Origin: UBA7236 sp964463165
GTDB taxonomy: Bacteria > Bacteroidota > Bacteroidia > Chitinophagales > BACL12
Direction: 5' to 3'
Length of the DNA: 64,000 nucleotides
Assembly (NCBI GenBank): GCA_964463165.1
Contig: CAYXBK010000005.1
Span: forward strand, 124,001-188,000
This document shows, piece by piece, positions 51,086 to 59,976 of the stretch (the first letter of the stretch is position 1; each line of letters starts with the position of its first letter). Made by a program: the position numbers and the translations under genes. Below the pieces are notes generated by a model. It was not told the origin of the DNA. It made no database searches and saw only the letters and a list, made by a program, of their open reading frames with translations.

Positions 51086-52388
51086 TCACCTCCACCTCCC
51101 TGCAATGCATTAATTCTCCTGATGCATCGGTTTGCATTAATTCAACATCAACAATTTCATTTACAAGCAAGGGATCATATTGCGTTTGCACCCGGATATA
51201 ATTATCTGTGAAACCAAACATTTTATCGCCTTCTGTTTCTGCTTCAAATAATACCGGGCGCATCGTATGTTCAAATTGCTGATAAAAAAATCGTTTCTTT
51301 TTTTCTGATAAATTTCTCAGCTGTGTGGTGCGTTCGTCACGGTTTTTTTGCGGCACGATATCCTGCATTTCAATTGCAAGTGTATTCGGACGTTCGGAAT
51401 AGGTAAAAACATGGAGATAAGAAATATCCAGTTCGTTCAGAAATTGATATGTTTCCAGAAAATCAGCATGCGTTTCTCCCGGGAATCCGGTAATTACATC
51501 CACACCAATACAACAATGCGGCATTGCTTTTTTTATTGCCGCAACACGCTGCGTATATAATTCACGCAGGTAGCGTCTGCGCATTAATTTTAATATTTTA
51601 TTGCTGCCGCTTTGCAGAGGAATATGAAAATGCGGAACAAATTTTTGCGAGGATGCAACAAAGGAAATAATTTCTTCAGAAAGTAAATTGGGTTCGATTG
51701 ATGAAATTCTGAATCGTCGTATCCCGTTTACCTGATCGAGTGCTTTTATTAATTCTAAAAAAGTTGCGTTTTCATTTTTTCCGAAATCACCGATATTTAC
51801 TCCGGTTAAAACAATTTCTGAAATTCCTTTTGATGCAATTTCATTTGCGGTTTCAACAACATGCGCAATTGTATCGCTGCGGCTGCTTCCACGGGCAAGC
51901 GGGATCGTACAAAATGCGCAGGAATAATCGCAACCATCCTGCACTTTTAAAAATGTGCGTGTGCGTTCACCGAGTGAATAGGCGGATTTGAAAATATTAA
52001 TTTCCTCAATAGCAGTTGCAATATATTTTCCCTTTGATTTTTTTGTAAGATCATTTAAATGTGCGGCAAGATTAAATTTTTCTGCAGCACCCAGCACGAG
52101 GTCGACACCGGGGATTTCTGATATCTCCTTCGGTTTTAATTGCGCATAACAACCAACAATCACAATATAGGCAGAAGGCGAATGTCTGAGTGCCTGCTTC
52201 ACGATTTTTCTGCATTTTTTATCCGCATGGTCCGTTACCGAGCAGGTGTTTATGACATATACATCTGCTTTTTCATGAAAAGGCACAAGCTGAAAACCAT
52301 TTTCTGCCATCGACCGCGAAAGCGTTGACGATTCAGAATAGTTCAGTTTACAACCGAGCGTATAAAATGCAGCTGATTTCATTATCAT
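51078..52388 (-). CDS. mtaB: tRNA t6A37 methylthiotransferase
   Basis: 436 residues. Radical-SAM enzyme of the MiaB/RimO/MtaB family that converts t6A37 to ms2t6A37 in ANN-decoding tRNAs. The N-terminal MTTase domain has YTLGCKLNYSES, INTCSVTDHADKKCRK and VIVGCYAQLKP, giving the three Cys for the auxiliary cluster. The radical-SAM core has C153-x3-C157-x2-C160 (DGCDYSCAFCTIP), EIVLTGVNIG, RFRISSIEPN and FHIPLQSGSNKILKLMRRRY. A TRAM-like tail ends the protein. GCKLN in place of GCQMN and IP after the Cys motif point to MtaB rather than MiaB. The last codons lie in the heptamer array. Confidence 0.95.
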   Translation of the reverse strand: MIMKSAAFYTLGCKLNYSESSTLSRSMAENGFQLVPFHEKADVYVINTCSVTDHADKKCRKIVKQALRHSPSAYIVIVGCYAQLKPKEISEIPGVDLVLGAAEKFNLAAHLNDLTKKSKGKYIATAIEEINIFKSAYSLGERTRTFLKVQDGCDYSCAFCTIPLARGSSRSDTIAHVVETANEIASKGISEIVLTGVNIGDFGKNENATFLELIKALDQVNGIRRFRISSIEPNLLSEEIISFVASSQKFVPHFHIPLQSGSNKILKLMRRRYLRELYTQRVAAIKKAMPHCCIGVDVITGFPGETHADFLETYQFLNELDISYLHVFTYSERPNTLAIEMQDIVPQKNRDERTTQLRNLSEKKKRFFYQQFEHTMRPVLFEAETEGDKMFGFTDNYIRVQTQYDPLLVNEIVDVELMQTDASGELMHCREVEVSC

Positions 52389-52428
52389 CCCGGCGCTAAA
52401 TTACAAAATACGCTGTTCTCCGCTCCTT

Positions 52429-53199
52429 TTAACTATGCTCAACCGTAACCCGTCTGCGGTTTTTCGGATCATATTTTACGGTGATCATTTCACCCGGTTG
52501 AAATTTTGGAACCGACTGCTCGGCGATCACTCCTTTCACGTCGGCATAAAATGGTTCCTGTAATCCGGAACGCACTTCAACAAATAACATAACAAACGGA
52601 TTATTTCCATTCACTTTTACATTCAAATCATAATAGCTGATCACTTTTGCTTCTGCCGAAATTCCTGTGAGCATGATCTCCTTATTTTCAGTATCAAATA
52701 CTTCAATCATTTTCTGCATTGATTTCTCATAATCAGCCATTGAAGCACTGCCGGCACCACCCTGCTCCATCGAACCAAATGATTCGATTGCAATTCTTTG
52801 TTCGTTTTTCGGATCAACTTTTACAATCACATTTAAACCCGGACGTATATCGGCAACCTGTAACCTGGAAACAACCAGTTTTGTTTTTGTCTGATAGGTT
52901 TTGCCGTATTTATCTTTTACTTCCACAAGCATTCCAACCTGCGGATTATTATTTATCGTAACACCGGTATCCCAGACCTCTAAAATTTTTCCGTTGCGTT
53001 GTTCTCCGGTTTTAATAATTCTGCTTCTTGCTATCATCGGCCGGAAAAACACCCAGTAGATCAATGTAAATACTCCGACGATGATCATTGTTACGAATGT
53101 TCCCTGGACAGGGGATACGCTGATTGCGGCAATAATTCCGATCAATGCACCGATACCTCCGCCGATGATTCCGATCCAGGCGCCTGCGTTCATTTTCAT
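52429..53199 (-). CDS. DUF3592-like membrane protein with two repeated beta domains
   Basis: 256 residues. Two membrane helices near residues 8-28 and 34-54 are followed by two homologous ~75-90-residue domains. Each goes from a GKILEVWDTGV or EAKVISYYDLNV strand through an NNP turn and LVEV or FVEV strand to a (R/Q)PGxxVTVKYDPKN(R/E)R strand near the end. DPKNEQRIAIES and DPKNRRRVTVEHS close the two copies. The VKYDPKN ending is typical of DUF3592/DUF3239-like proteins; function unknown. The gene is head-to-head with the cyclase gene. Confidence 0.7.
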   Translation of the reverse strand: MKMNAGAWIGIIGGGIGALIGIIAAISVSPVQGTFVTMIIVGVFTLIYWVFFRPMIARSRIIKTGEQRNGKILEVWDTGVTINNNPQVGMLVEVKDKYGKTYQTKTKLVVSRLQVADIRPGLNVIVKVDPKNEQRIAIESFGSMEQGGAGSASMADYEKSMQKMIEVFDTENKEIMLTGISAEAKVISYYDLNVKVNGNNPFVMLFVEVRSGLQEPFYADVKGVIAEQSVPKFQPGEMITVKYDPKNRRRVTVEHS

Positions 53200-53213
53200 A
53201 AAAATTAATTTTG
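53185..53213 (+). promoter_or_regulatory. Bacteroidota promoter for the cyclase gene
   Basis: TG at 53185-53186 (weak minus-33), 19-base spacer, and TAATTTTG at 53206-53213, an exact TAnnTTTG match. The start codon is at 53261, leaving a leader of about 40 bases. Confidence 0.5.
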
Positions 53214-53260
53214 CGAAAAATATTAAATATTCATGTATTTTTCTTTTTAAAATTATACGT

Positions 53261-53995
53261 ATGCTCGTAACCTATCGCAATACATCATTTGATCTCACAA
53301 AGCCGCTTGATATTTCAACGCCGCTGCATGCAGGTGAGCCACAAATCAATTGTTATTTTGCGCCGCCGTTTCAAATCAGTCCGGTTATTATGGGAGATTT
53401 TACCGGTGATATGAAATTAGGCGGATTATTAAATTATAAAAATGTTTCTTTAAATCCGCACGGCAACGGAACACATACGGAATGTGTTGCGCATATTGCG
53501 GATCTTCCGCTCACCGTAAATAAAGCATTAAAGCAATTTCATTTTCTTGCGCAATTAATTTCCGTATCACCGCAAAAAATTGAAAATGGCGATCATGTTA
53601 TTTTTAAAGAACAACTTGATGAATTGCTGCAACCGCACACAGAAGCTATCATCATCCGCACGCTGCCAAATACATCTGAAAAACTGCATAAAAACTACAA
53701 CAAAACAAATCCGCCTTATTTGCATTTTGAAACAGCCGCTTTTTTATGCGAAAAAAAAATACAACACCTGCTCATCGATCTCCCCTCGGTTGACAGGGAA
53801 GAAGACGAGGGAAAATTACTTGCCCATCGGGCCTTTTGGAATTACCCTGCAAATCCGCGGCTGGATGCCACCATCACAGAACTGATCTTTGTGCCGGATG
53901 CTGTTGCCGACGGAACCTATCTGCTCAACCTGCAAATTGCTTCTTTCGAAATGGATGCCGCACCCTCCAAACCGGTGCTCTTCCCTCCCGCCTGA
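53261..53995 (+). CDS. Cyclase/kynurenine formamidase-family metal hydrolase
   Basis: 244 residues from the ATG at 53261 (MLVTYRNTSFDLTKPLDIST); the open frame runs upstream to 53081 but overlaps the divergent gene. The signature NPHGNGTHTECVAHI (H67-G-N-G-T-H72) corresponds to the H-x-GTH-x-D-x-P-H metal site of the cyclase family, although Asp is replaced by Glu and the downstream Pro is missing. LLIDLPSVDREEDEGKLLAHRAFW matches the later conserved D-x-x-S-x-D and H-x-x-x(L/F) part. Relatives hydrolyse N-formylkynurenine (KynB) or cyclic amides. With the tryptophan dioxygenase in the same window, KynB-like activity is attractive but unproven. Confidence 0.85.
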   Translation: MLVTYRNTSFDLTKPLDISTPLHAGEPQINCYFAPPFQISPVIMGDFTGDMKLGGLLNYKNVSLNPHGNGTHTECVAHIADLPLTVNKALKQFHFLAQLISVSPQKIENGDHVIFKEQLDELLQPHTEAIIIRTLPNTSEKLHKNYNKTNPPYLHFETAAFLCEKKIQHLLIDLPSVDREEDEGKLLAHRAFWNYPANPRLDATITELIFVPDAVADGTYLLNLQIASFEMDAAPSKPVLFPPA

Positions 53996-54024
53996 AAGTG
54001 AATTGTCATTTTCTTCCGAATAAA

Positions 54025-54053
54025 TGCTGCAGACCTGCAAAACATTATCTTTG
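54025..54053 (+). promoter_or_regulatory. Bacteroidota promoter for the PLD-like gene
   Basis: TG at 54025-54026, a 19-base spacer, and TATCTTTG at 54046-54053 (exact TAnnTTTG), 17 bases before the ATG at 54071. The minus-33 part is weak. Confidence 0.5.
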
Positions 54054-54070
54054 CTGCTCAGCTTATTTTT

Positions 54071-56308
54071 ATGAAAAAAATCTTACTTACACTTAGCATC
54101 ATTGCAGCAACTTGTATTCAATTATCTGCACAAATTACAATCGCCGAAGCAAGGGTTTTACCGGCAGGAACAACGGTTACAGTTCGCGGAATCGTTTTGA
54201 ACGGGCCTGAACTCGGAGATATCCGTTATCTGCAGGACAATACCGGAAATATCCCGGCATATGCGCCAGCAATATTGGATGGTGTGCAGAGAGGTGATTC
54301 AATTGAAGTAACAGGCCCGCTTTATAATTATAATTCTTTACTCGAAATTTCAACTGCTACATCAGTAACTGTGATCAATACAGGCAATACGCTTCCTGCG
54401 CCAACAGTTGTGAGTTGCCTTGCCGGTTTTGCAGAAATATATGAAGCGAAACTTGTAACGGTTAATGCGGCATTATTTACTGCAACCGGAACATTTTCAA
54501 CAGCCGGTTCAGGAACAAATTATGATATCACCGATGCAACGGGTGCAGGAGAAGCACGTGTGCTTACTTCAACAAATATTGACGGCACACCGATCCCCAC
54601 AGATGAAGTGAATATTACGGGAATCATGAGTCAATATGCGCCGGGTGGTACAGGCGGTTATCAATTATTGCCCCGTGATCTTGCAGATATTTCAACAGGC
54701 GGAAATCCACCTGTTATTTCAACCGGTTTGACACAAACAAATATTACCACAACATCTTTCACGGTTAATTTCACAACACTTAATCCGGGGAATACAATTA
54801 TTTATTACGGGCTTACAACTGCACTCGGTGCAACTGCAAGTGATCCTGCAATGGTAACAACACATGCATTTAATTTAACGGGTCTTACATCAGGAACAAT
54901 TTATTATGTGAAAGCTGCGAGTGTGAGTGCAACAAACGATACATCCTGGTCGGCGATCGCCGCCATGGCAACTGCATCGAATTCAAGCGGGCAAATTAAA
55001 GTATGGTTTAATAATTCGGTAGACAACAGTGTGTCGACCGGTGTGAATGCAATTTTTGTAAATGGCACAATGGCTGATACGATCATTCAATTTTTAGATC
55101 ATGCAAAATATTCGGTTGACATTTGCATATATAATATCGACAATGTAAATAATATTATTTCTGCAATTAATGATGCATATGCAAGAGGCCTGACGGTTCG
55201 CGTAATTTGCGACAGCGGTGTGGATGATGCGAATTATAATGCGATTAACGTGGGTGCGGGCAATAAGAAAAAATCACCGCCGGATGGCAGCACAAATGTG
55301 GATGGAGCGCTGTATGGAATTTGTCATAATAAATTTATTGTGATCGACGCAATTTCGGTTGACCCGGATGATGCATGGCTCATTACAGGGTCCATGAATT
55401 TCACGGATGACCAGGTGCGTCTGGACAAACAAAATGTGATCGCTTTTCAGGATCAGAGTATTGCACGTGGTTATAAAATTGAGTTTGAAGAAATGTTCGG
55501 CGGCAAATTCGGCCCCGACAAATCAAATAATACACCGCATGAATATATGATCGGCGGCAAACGTGTTGAAAGTTATTTCTCGCCAAGCGATGAAACCGAA
55601 ACACATATGATCGAAAAAATAAATTCAGCAGATTACGACATGTATTTTGCAGTGTATTCATTTACACGATTCGGAATATCGTATGCAATTCAGGATGCAG
55701 TGGAAGACAGAGGTGTGTTTGCAGGCGGCATTTACGACCAAACAGATTCGGGCGACTCCACTGCTGTAAATATTTGTGAAGATGCAATGGGGGATCAGTT
55801 TTTTAATTATTCAGGAAGCAATTTACTGCATCATAAATATTTGATTATAGATCCGAATTGCAAACAATCTGATCCGCTTGTATGGACGGGTTCGCATAAC
55901 TGGAGCACCAGTGCAAATTCACGCAATGATGAAAATACAGTTGTTGTACACGACTCGACAGTTGCGAATTTATATTACCAGGAATTCAATCAGCGCTATA
56001 AAGATGAAGGTGCGACTAGTTTCATGACGGAGAAATGTGATTTTGTTGCGGTAGATGAAATCATTTCTGAAAATGAGATCAAACTATATCCGAATCCTGC
56101 AAATAATTTTGTGTATGCAGAAATACCCGCTGATATGCAATTTGAAAATGTTTCTGTGTATTCACTGAATGGCGCATTGGTTTTAAATCAGCAAATTACC
56201 GGACAAGACGTTTTATTAAATATCGCGGGATTGAACACAGGCATGTATATGATTATGTTTACCGGTGATGCCGGAAGTGTTGTGAAGAAGTTTATGGTAA
56301 ATGAATAA
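54071..56308 (+). CDS. Secreted phospholipase-D-like protein with OB, FN3 and T9SS domains
   Basis: 745 residues; signal peptide 1-21. An OB-fold-like N-terminal region (about 25-205: ARVLPAGTTVTVRGIVLNG, RYLQDNTGNIPAY) is followed by a fibronectin III domain (about 215-300). A PLD domain (about 310-640) has two HKD motifs: H419-x-K421-x4-D426 in CHNKFIVIDA and H587-x-K589-x4-D594 in LHHKYLIIDPN. The motifs are followed by TGSMNFTDDQ and TGSHNWSTSANSRNDEN, as in active phosphodiesterases of the nuclease/phospholipase superfamily. The last ~80 residues (LYPNPANNFVYAEI ... LNTGMYMIMF) form a type A sorting domain. It may cut extracellular DNA or phospholipid; the OB-fold favours nucleic acid (inference). 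Confidence 0.92.
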   Translation: MKKILLTLSIIAATCIQLSAQITIAEARVLPAGTTVTVRGIVLNGPELGDIRYLQDNTGNIPAYAPAILDGVQRGDSIEVTGPLYNYNSLLEISTATSVTVINTGNTLPAPTVVSCLAGFAEIYEAKLVTVNAALFTATGTFSTAGSGTNYDITDATGAGEARVLTSTNIDGTPIPTDEVNITGIMSQYAPGGTGGYQLLPRDLADISTGGNPPVISTGLTQTNITTTSFTVNFTTLNPGNTIIYYGLTTALGATASDPAMVTTHAFNLTGLTSGTIYYVKAASVSATNDTSWSAIAAMATASNSSGQIKVWFNNSVDNSVSTGVNAIFVNGTMADTIIQFLDHAKYSVDICIYNIDNVNNIISAINDAYARGLTVRVICDSGVDDANYNAINVGAGNKKKSPPDGSTNVDGALYGICHNKFIVIDAISVDPDDAWLITGSMNFTDDQVRLDKQNVIAFQDQSIARGYKIEFEEMFGGKFGPDKSNNTPHEYMIGGKRVESYFSPSDETETHMIEKINSADYDMYFAVYSFTRFGISYAIQDAVEDRGVFAGGIYDQTDSGDSTAVNICEDAMGDQFFNYSGSNLLHHKYLIIDPNCKQSDPLVWTGSHNWSTSANSRNDENTVVVHDSTVANLYYQEFNQRYKDEGATSFMTEKCDFVAVDEIISENEIKLYPNPANNFVYAEIPADMQFENVSVYSLNGALVLNQQITGQDVLLNIAGLNTGMYMIMFTGDAGSVVKKFMVNE

Positions 56309-56319
56309 AATAATTCCTG

Positions 56320-57876
56320 ATGAAAGGCTGGTTTTTTATTTTTTTATACGTTTTAATTATTTCAAATATCAGTCAGGTGCATGCGCAGGAATGCACACCG
56401 GTTGTTTCATATTTATTTAACGGTGAAACGGAAGATTATTCCGGCAGCGGATATAACGCCGAATTAATGGGTGGTGCCTCAGTCGCAGTAGATTATCTCG
56501 CCTGCGGATATAACACAACCGATTATGCCGTTTTACCAAATGAAGTTTTGGACGGTGCGACAGATTTTACGATTTCCTTTGATTTTTATCTCAACTCATT
56601 TAATGTAACCGGCTCTTCGCCAACAAATACTTTAATTGCCGGAGCGAGCGCAACAGAAGAAGCGGAATTTGCAATTTCGTACGAAGAATCAATTCAATCA
56701 ATTGTAGTTGCATTAAATGGTGTGGGAGAAACATTTACTATTGAAACAATAAATGCTGCAACGTGGTATTGCCTCACTGTAAAACGTGAGGGAGGAGATG
56801 TAACTGTTTATATTGATGGCATATCAATCGGCACACAAAATATCAGCAGTGGTGTTGTGGATATTTCATTTCTTGAGATCGGTCAGGAATTAGATTGCCC
56901 CGGAGGATGTTTTGCAACAAATCAATCTTTAAACGGAAGAATTGATGATTTCAGAATTTATAATTGCATCACCTCCGGAAATAATTGTGAACCTTATATC
57001 GCACCATGTGATACAATGGCGAGATATCGTTTTGAAGGAAATGCAAATGATCTTTCTGGAAATGGACAGAATGGAATTTTACAAGGCGGTGCTGATGCAT
57101 CGGATGGATTTATTTCGATTGGATATAATGCAACTGATTATGTTGAATTGCCCGATTCGGTATTAACCGGTGCCGGTGATTTAGTGATCTCATTCAATTT
57201 CATGTTAAATGATTTTAATACAAGTGGTGCTTCACCAACAAATACTTTTATTGCCGGAATTAATGCAGCCAATGAAGCCGAATTTGCAATCTCCTACGAA
57301 AAATCATCTAACGGATTTGAGATTGCATTTCACGATGCGGGCGGTGTAATTCCCGCAACAATTGAAACGGGGAAATGGTATTGTCTCGCCGTTTACAGAC
57401 AGGGAGAAAATGTTTGGGCCACATTAGATGGCGATTCATTGCCTGGCCTGTTGATATTACCTCTTGGTGAAATGGATCCTGAATTTTTAGAGATCGGACA
57501 GGAATTGGATTGTGTTGCAGGTTGCTTTGCCGAAAATCAGTGTTTAAATGGAGCAATCGACGAACTTATAATTTCTGAGTGTCTGGATGATATTAAGTGC
57601 AGCAATTTCCCGCAGGCGATTCATAATTATTATGTAAAGGAGATTTCTGTTTTCCCTAATCCGGCTTCAAACGTAATTCAAATCTCCGCAGGTGAAAATA
57701 AACCCATTCAATTAGCGACCATCAGAAATGCTGCCGGGCAAATTATATATCGGATATCAAATTTTTCAAGTCAGCAACTCTCAGTTGATATTCAAAATTG
57801 GCCTGATGGAATTTATTTTATCAGGTTGGAGGGGGATGATTTTTGGGGGTTGCAGAAATTTGTAATTGAGAAGTAA
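56320..57876 (+). CDS. Twin LamG-domain protein with T9SS type A sorting domain
   Basis: 518 residues; signal peptide 1-24. Two LamG/concanavalin-like domains (about 28-222 and 230-430) are clear internal duplicates. Each opens with a (L/R)F(N/E)G...SG(S/N)G segment, passes SPTNT(L/F)IAG and EAEFAISYE, and closes with EIGQELDCxxGCF followed by NQ(S/C)LNG(R/A)IDD or a close variant. Such domains usually bind sugars or proteins. The last ~75 residues (VFPNPASNVIQIS ... NWPDGIYFIRL ... KFVIEK) form a type A sorting domain. It starts 11 bases after the PLD-like gene and is probably co-transcribed with it. Confidence 0.9.
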   Translation: MKGWFFIFLYVLIISNISQVHAQECTPVVSYLFNGETEDYSGSGYNAELMGGASVAVDYLACGYNTTDYAVLPNEVLDGATDFTISFDFYLNSFNVTGSSPTNTLIAGASATEEAEFAISYEESIQSIVVALNGVGETFTIETINAATWYCLTVKREGGDVTVYIDGISIGTQNISSGVVDISFLEIGQELDCPGGCFATNQSLNGRIDDFRIYNCITSGNNCEPYIAPCDTMARYRFEGNANDLSGNGQNGILQGGADASDGFISIGYNATDYVELPDSVLTGAGDLVISFNFMLNDFNTSGASPTNTFIAGINAANEAEFAISYEKSSNGFEIAFHDAGGVIPATIETGKWYCLAVYRQGENVWATLDGDSLPGLLILPLGEMDPEFLEIGQELDCVAGCFAENQCLNGAIDELIISECLDDIKCSNFPQAIHNYYVKEISVFPNPASNVIQISAGENKPIQLATIRNAAGQIIYRISNFSSQQLSVDIQNWPDGIYFIRLEGDDFWGLQKFVIEK

Positions 57877-57902
57877 GAATGAAAAGAATATTATTTTAAA
57901 CC

Positions 57903-58610
57903 ATGGTAATTGGCAACGGCTTACTTGCAAACACATTTAGGGAATTTCAAAGCGATAATAATATAATCCTTTTTGCATCAGGAATATCTAACTCTTCAGA
58001 AACCAGCACAAATTCATTTAAACGGGAGAAAGAATTATTATTAACCTATAAAGGATCACCACAGCAATTAATTTACTTCAGCACCATTGGTATTCATGAT
58101 CCTGATTTATCATCTTCGAAATATATTTTGCATAAACAAGAATTAGAATTATTAATTCAGGAATATTTTAATAGCTTTCTGATTTTCCGGCTTCCTATTG
58201 TTGTTAGCGACAGTCTTAACCCATATACACTCACTAATTTCATTTACAATAAAATTAAAAGAGATGAACCCGTTCCTGTTTATAAAAATGCAATCCGTTA
58301 CCTTATCGATATTCAGGACACAAAAATTTTAGTAGCGGAAATGATCAAATCAAAAAGATTTCAAAATGAAATTATTGATCTGAATTTTGATAATCCAATT
58401 TCTATGGAAGAGCTGGTTAAAATTTTTAAATCGGTGTTGAATTCAGAAGTCACAACTCAATATTTGAACAGGGGTAGTAATTATATAACAAATAATACCA
58501 AATTTATTGAGTTTGTCAATTCAATGGGTTTTAAACTGCCGATGGATTATGTAAGGTTGTTGATAATAAAATATTATTTAAATCGAAATCCTGATTTTCA
58601 TGATTCATGA
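57903..58610 (+). CDS. NAD-dependent epimerase/dehydratase-like (extended SDR) protein
   Basis: 235 residues, shorter than typical extended SDRs (~300). It begins MVIGNGLLANTF, a compact G-x-G-x-x-A nucleotide-binding turn, then LIYFSTIGIHDPDLSSSKYILHKQELE with an STI strand and a Y-x-x-x-K active-site motif, and FLIFRLPIVVSD, the usual F-R-L-P strand. AIRYLIDIQDTKILVAEMI and LNFDNPISMEELVKIFKSVL follow in normal order. Such proteins modify nucleotide sugars. It opens the surface-glycan group and ends 3 bases from the convergent CmcI-type gene. Confidence 0.8.
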   Translation: MVIGNGLLANTFREFQSDNNIILFASGISNSSETSTNSFKREKELLLTYKGSPQQLIYFSTIGIHDPDLSSSKYILHKQELELLIQEYFNSFLIFRLPIVVSDSLNPYTLTNFIYNKIKRDEPVPVYKNAIRYLIDIQDTKILVAEMIKSKRFQNEIIDLNFDNPISMEELVKIFKSVLNSEVTTQYLNRGSNYITNNTKFIEFVNSMGFKLPMDYVRLLIIKYYLNRNPDFHDS

Positions 58611-58613
58611 AAC

Positions 58614-59318
58614 CTATTTAATCTTCTTTAAATAACCATTTGGATTAAAAGTCATATAAAATTTTTCTTTTGATTTATCAATTTCAAATTGCTTATTAGA
58701 TTTCAGGAATTCATCAATTGCTTCAAACGGGCCTGGTCCGAACTCCGGATTTACCGGGTGGCCGTTTACATTTGAATCTTCCACCAGCAAATAACTTCCG
58801 GTGGTAACAAATTTTGAATAAATATTCATTTCTTTCAGTACATGATCCTTCGTGTGATCATCATCTAAAATCACAAGCACTGTCCTGGAATCCTTAACTT
58901 CATCTTCAACTGCCTTAATAATTGCATCATCCACAGCAGATCCGGTTAAATATTTAATTCGCGGATGCACAGGACGTCCTGAAAATTCTTCGATATCAAT
59001 TGTAACAATTCTTCCTTTTTGCATCAGGTCGCAAAGAGTTGCAAGGAAATAGGCACTTCCGCCCCTAAAGGTTCCGCATTCTATAATGATATCCGGTTTA
59101 ACTGCAAATAAAATCTCCTGATACATCCAAGTATCAAAAGGGCATTTCTTAATATGCACCCCGAGCCAGGTGGATTCACCCCAGGTTTTATCAAATAAAA
59201 ATGAATCGTAAAACAGTGAATGAAATTCATCGGTTACCGTTCTTGATTTTTTTCTACTCATATACAATCTCCGGTAAATCAGGCTTCGGATACTAATTAA
59301 TTCAGACTTTAAAGACAT
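58614..59318 (-). CDS. CmcI-family (cephalosporin hydroxylase-type) SAM methyltransferase
   Basis: 234 residues. TWGESTWLGVHIKKCPFDTWMYQEIL, DIIIECGTFRGGSAYFLATL (motif I, E-x-G-T-x-x-G-G-S), IVTIDIEEF, HPRIKYLTGSAVDD, VLVILDDDHTKDHV and GSYLLVEDSNVNGHPV are the conserved blocks of the CmcI/rhamnosyl O-methyltransferase family. These enzymes often methylate sugars of surface polysaccharides or lipids. It lies 2 bases after the next methyltransferase gene, so the block at 58614-60969 is one operon. Confidence 0.9.
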   Translation of the reverse strand: MSLKSELISIRSLIYRRLYMSRKKSRTVTDEFHSLFYDSFLFDKTWGESTWLGVHIKKCPFDTWMYQEILFAVKPDIIIECGTFRGGSAYFLATLCDLMQKGRIVTIDIEEFSGRPVHPRIKYLTGSAVDDAIIKAVEDEVKDSRTVLVILDDDHTKDHVLKEMNIYSKFVTTGSYLLVEDSNVNGHPVNPEFGPGPFEAIDEFLKSNKQFEIDKSKEKFYMTFNPNGYLKKIK

Positions 59319-59320
59319 AC

Positions 59321-59968
59321 TCAGGATTTTGTTTTAATGGCCAATAATTGAAATGCATTTTCGGGTTTATTTTTCACAAACGGTTCTGTCAGGTCGGATA
59401 TGAAATTCCACAAAAATGCAGGCTTGTATTTCACTTTCGCATATTCTCCACGAAGTGATTGGATGCCATTGATGCCGTAGACTTTATATCCCCGAGCTGT
59501 AAATTCATCTGCACTCCAACCAGATAAATGGACCTGCCATGGATTTTTTTCACGATCACCCTGAGGCACAAATCCGTTTGGTGTATATATGATTATTTTA
59601 TGCTTTGCTATTGCCTCCATTTTATCCATCAACAGAATACCATCTTCCTTTTTCAAATGTTCAATAAGATCCAAAGCCGCCACAACATCAAAACTTGCTG
59701 CATTAAATTCATTATCTATGTCCAACACATTGAGATGATGATACTCCTTGTGAATACCTTTTGCTTTGCTCAGTTCAATACTTGGAAGAAACGCATCCAC
59801 ACCCGTGCATTCCAATTTGTTATTAAATGATTGCACGGGAGAATTCGTACCGCATCCTACGTCAAGAAGTGTTTTATAACCGCGGACTTCTTTTTCAATT
59901 AGAAGATCATACTTGGAGAAAATCGCTTTGTAGGTATATCTGTATATTTTTCTTAATAATTTTATCAT
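59321..59968 (-). CDS. Class I SAM-dependent methyltransferase
   Basis: 215 residues. Motif I is TLLDVGCGTNSPV (about residue 33), then CTGVDAFLPSIEL, DVVAALDLIEHLKKEDGILLMDKME and KIIIYTPNGFVPQG, a normal order for this fold. The C-terminus resembles membrane-associated glycan methyltransferases. It sits between the CmcI-type and glycosyltransferase genes (2- and 8-base gaps), so it probably modifies the same glycan. Confidence 0.9.
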   Translation of the reverse strand: MIKLLRKIYRYTYKAIFSKYDLLIEKEVRGYKTLLDVGCGTNSPVQSFNNKLECTGVDAFLPSIELSKAKGIHKEYHHLNVLDIDNEFNAASFDVVAALDLIEHLKKEDGILLMDKMEAIAKHKIIIYTPNGFVPQGDREKNPWQVHLSGWSADEFTARGYKVYGINGIQSLRGEYAKVKYKPAFLWNFISDLTEPFVKNKPENAFQLLAIKTKS

Positions 59969-59976
59969 AAAAATTG

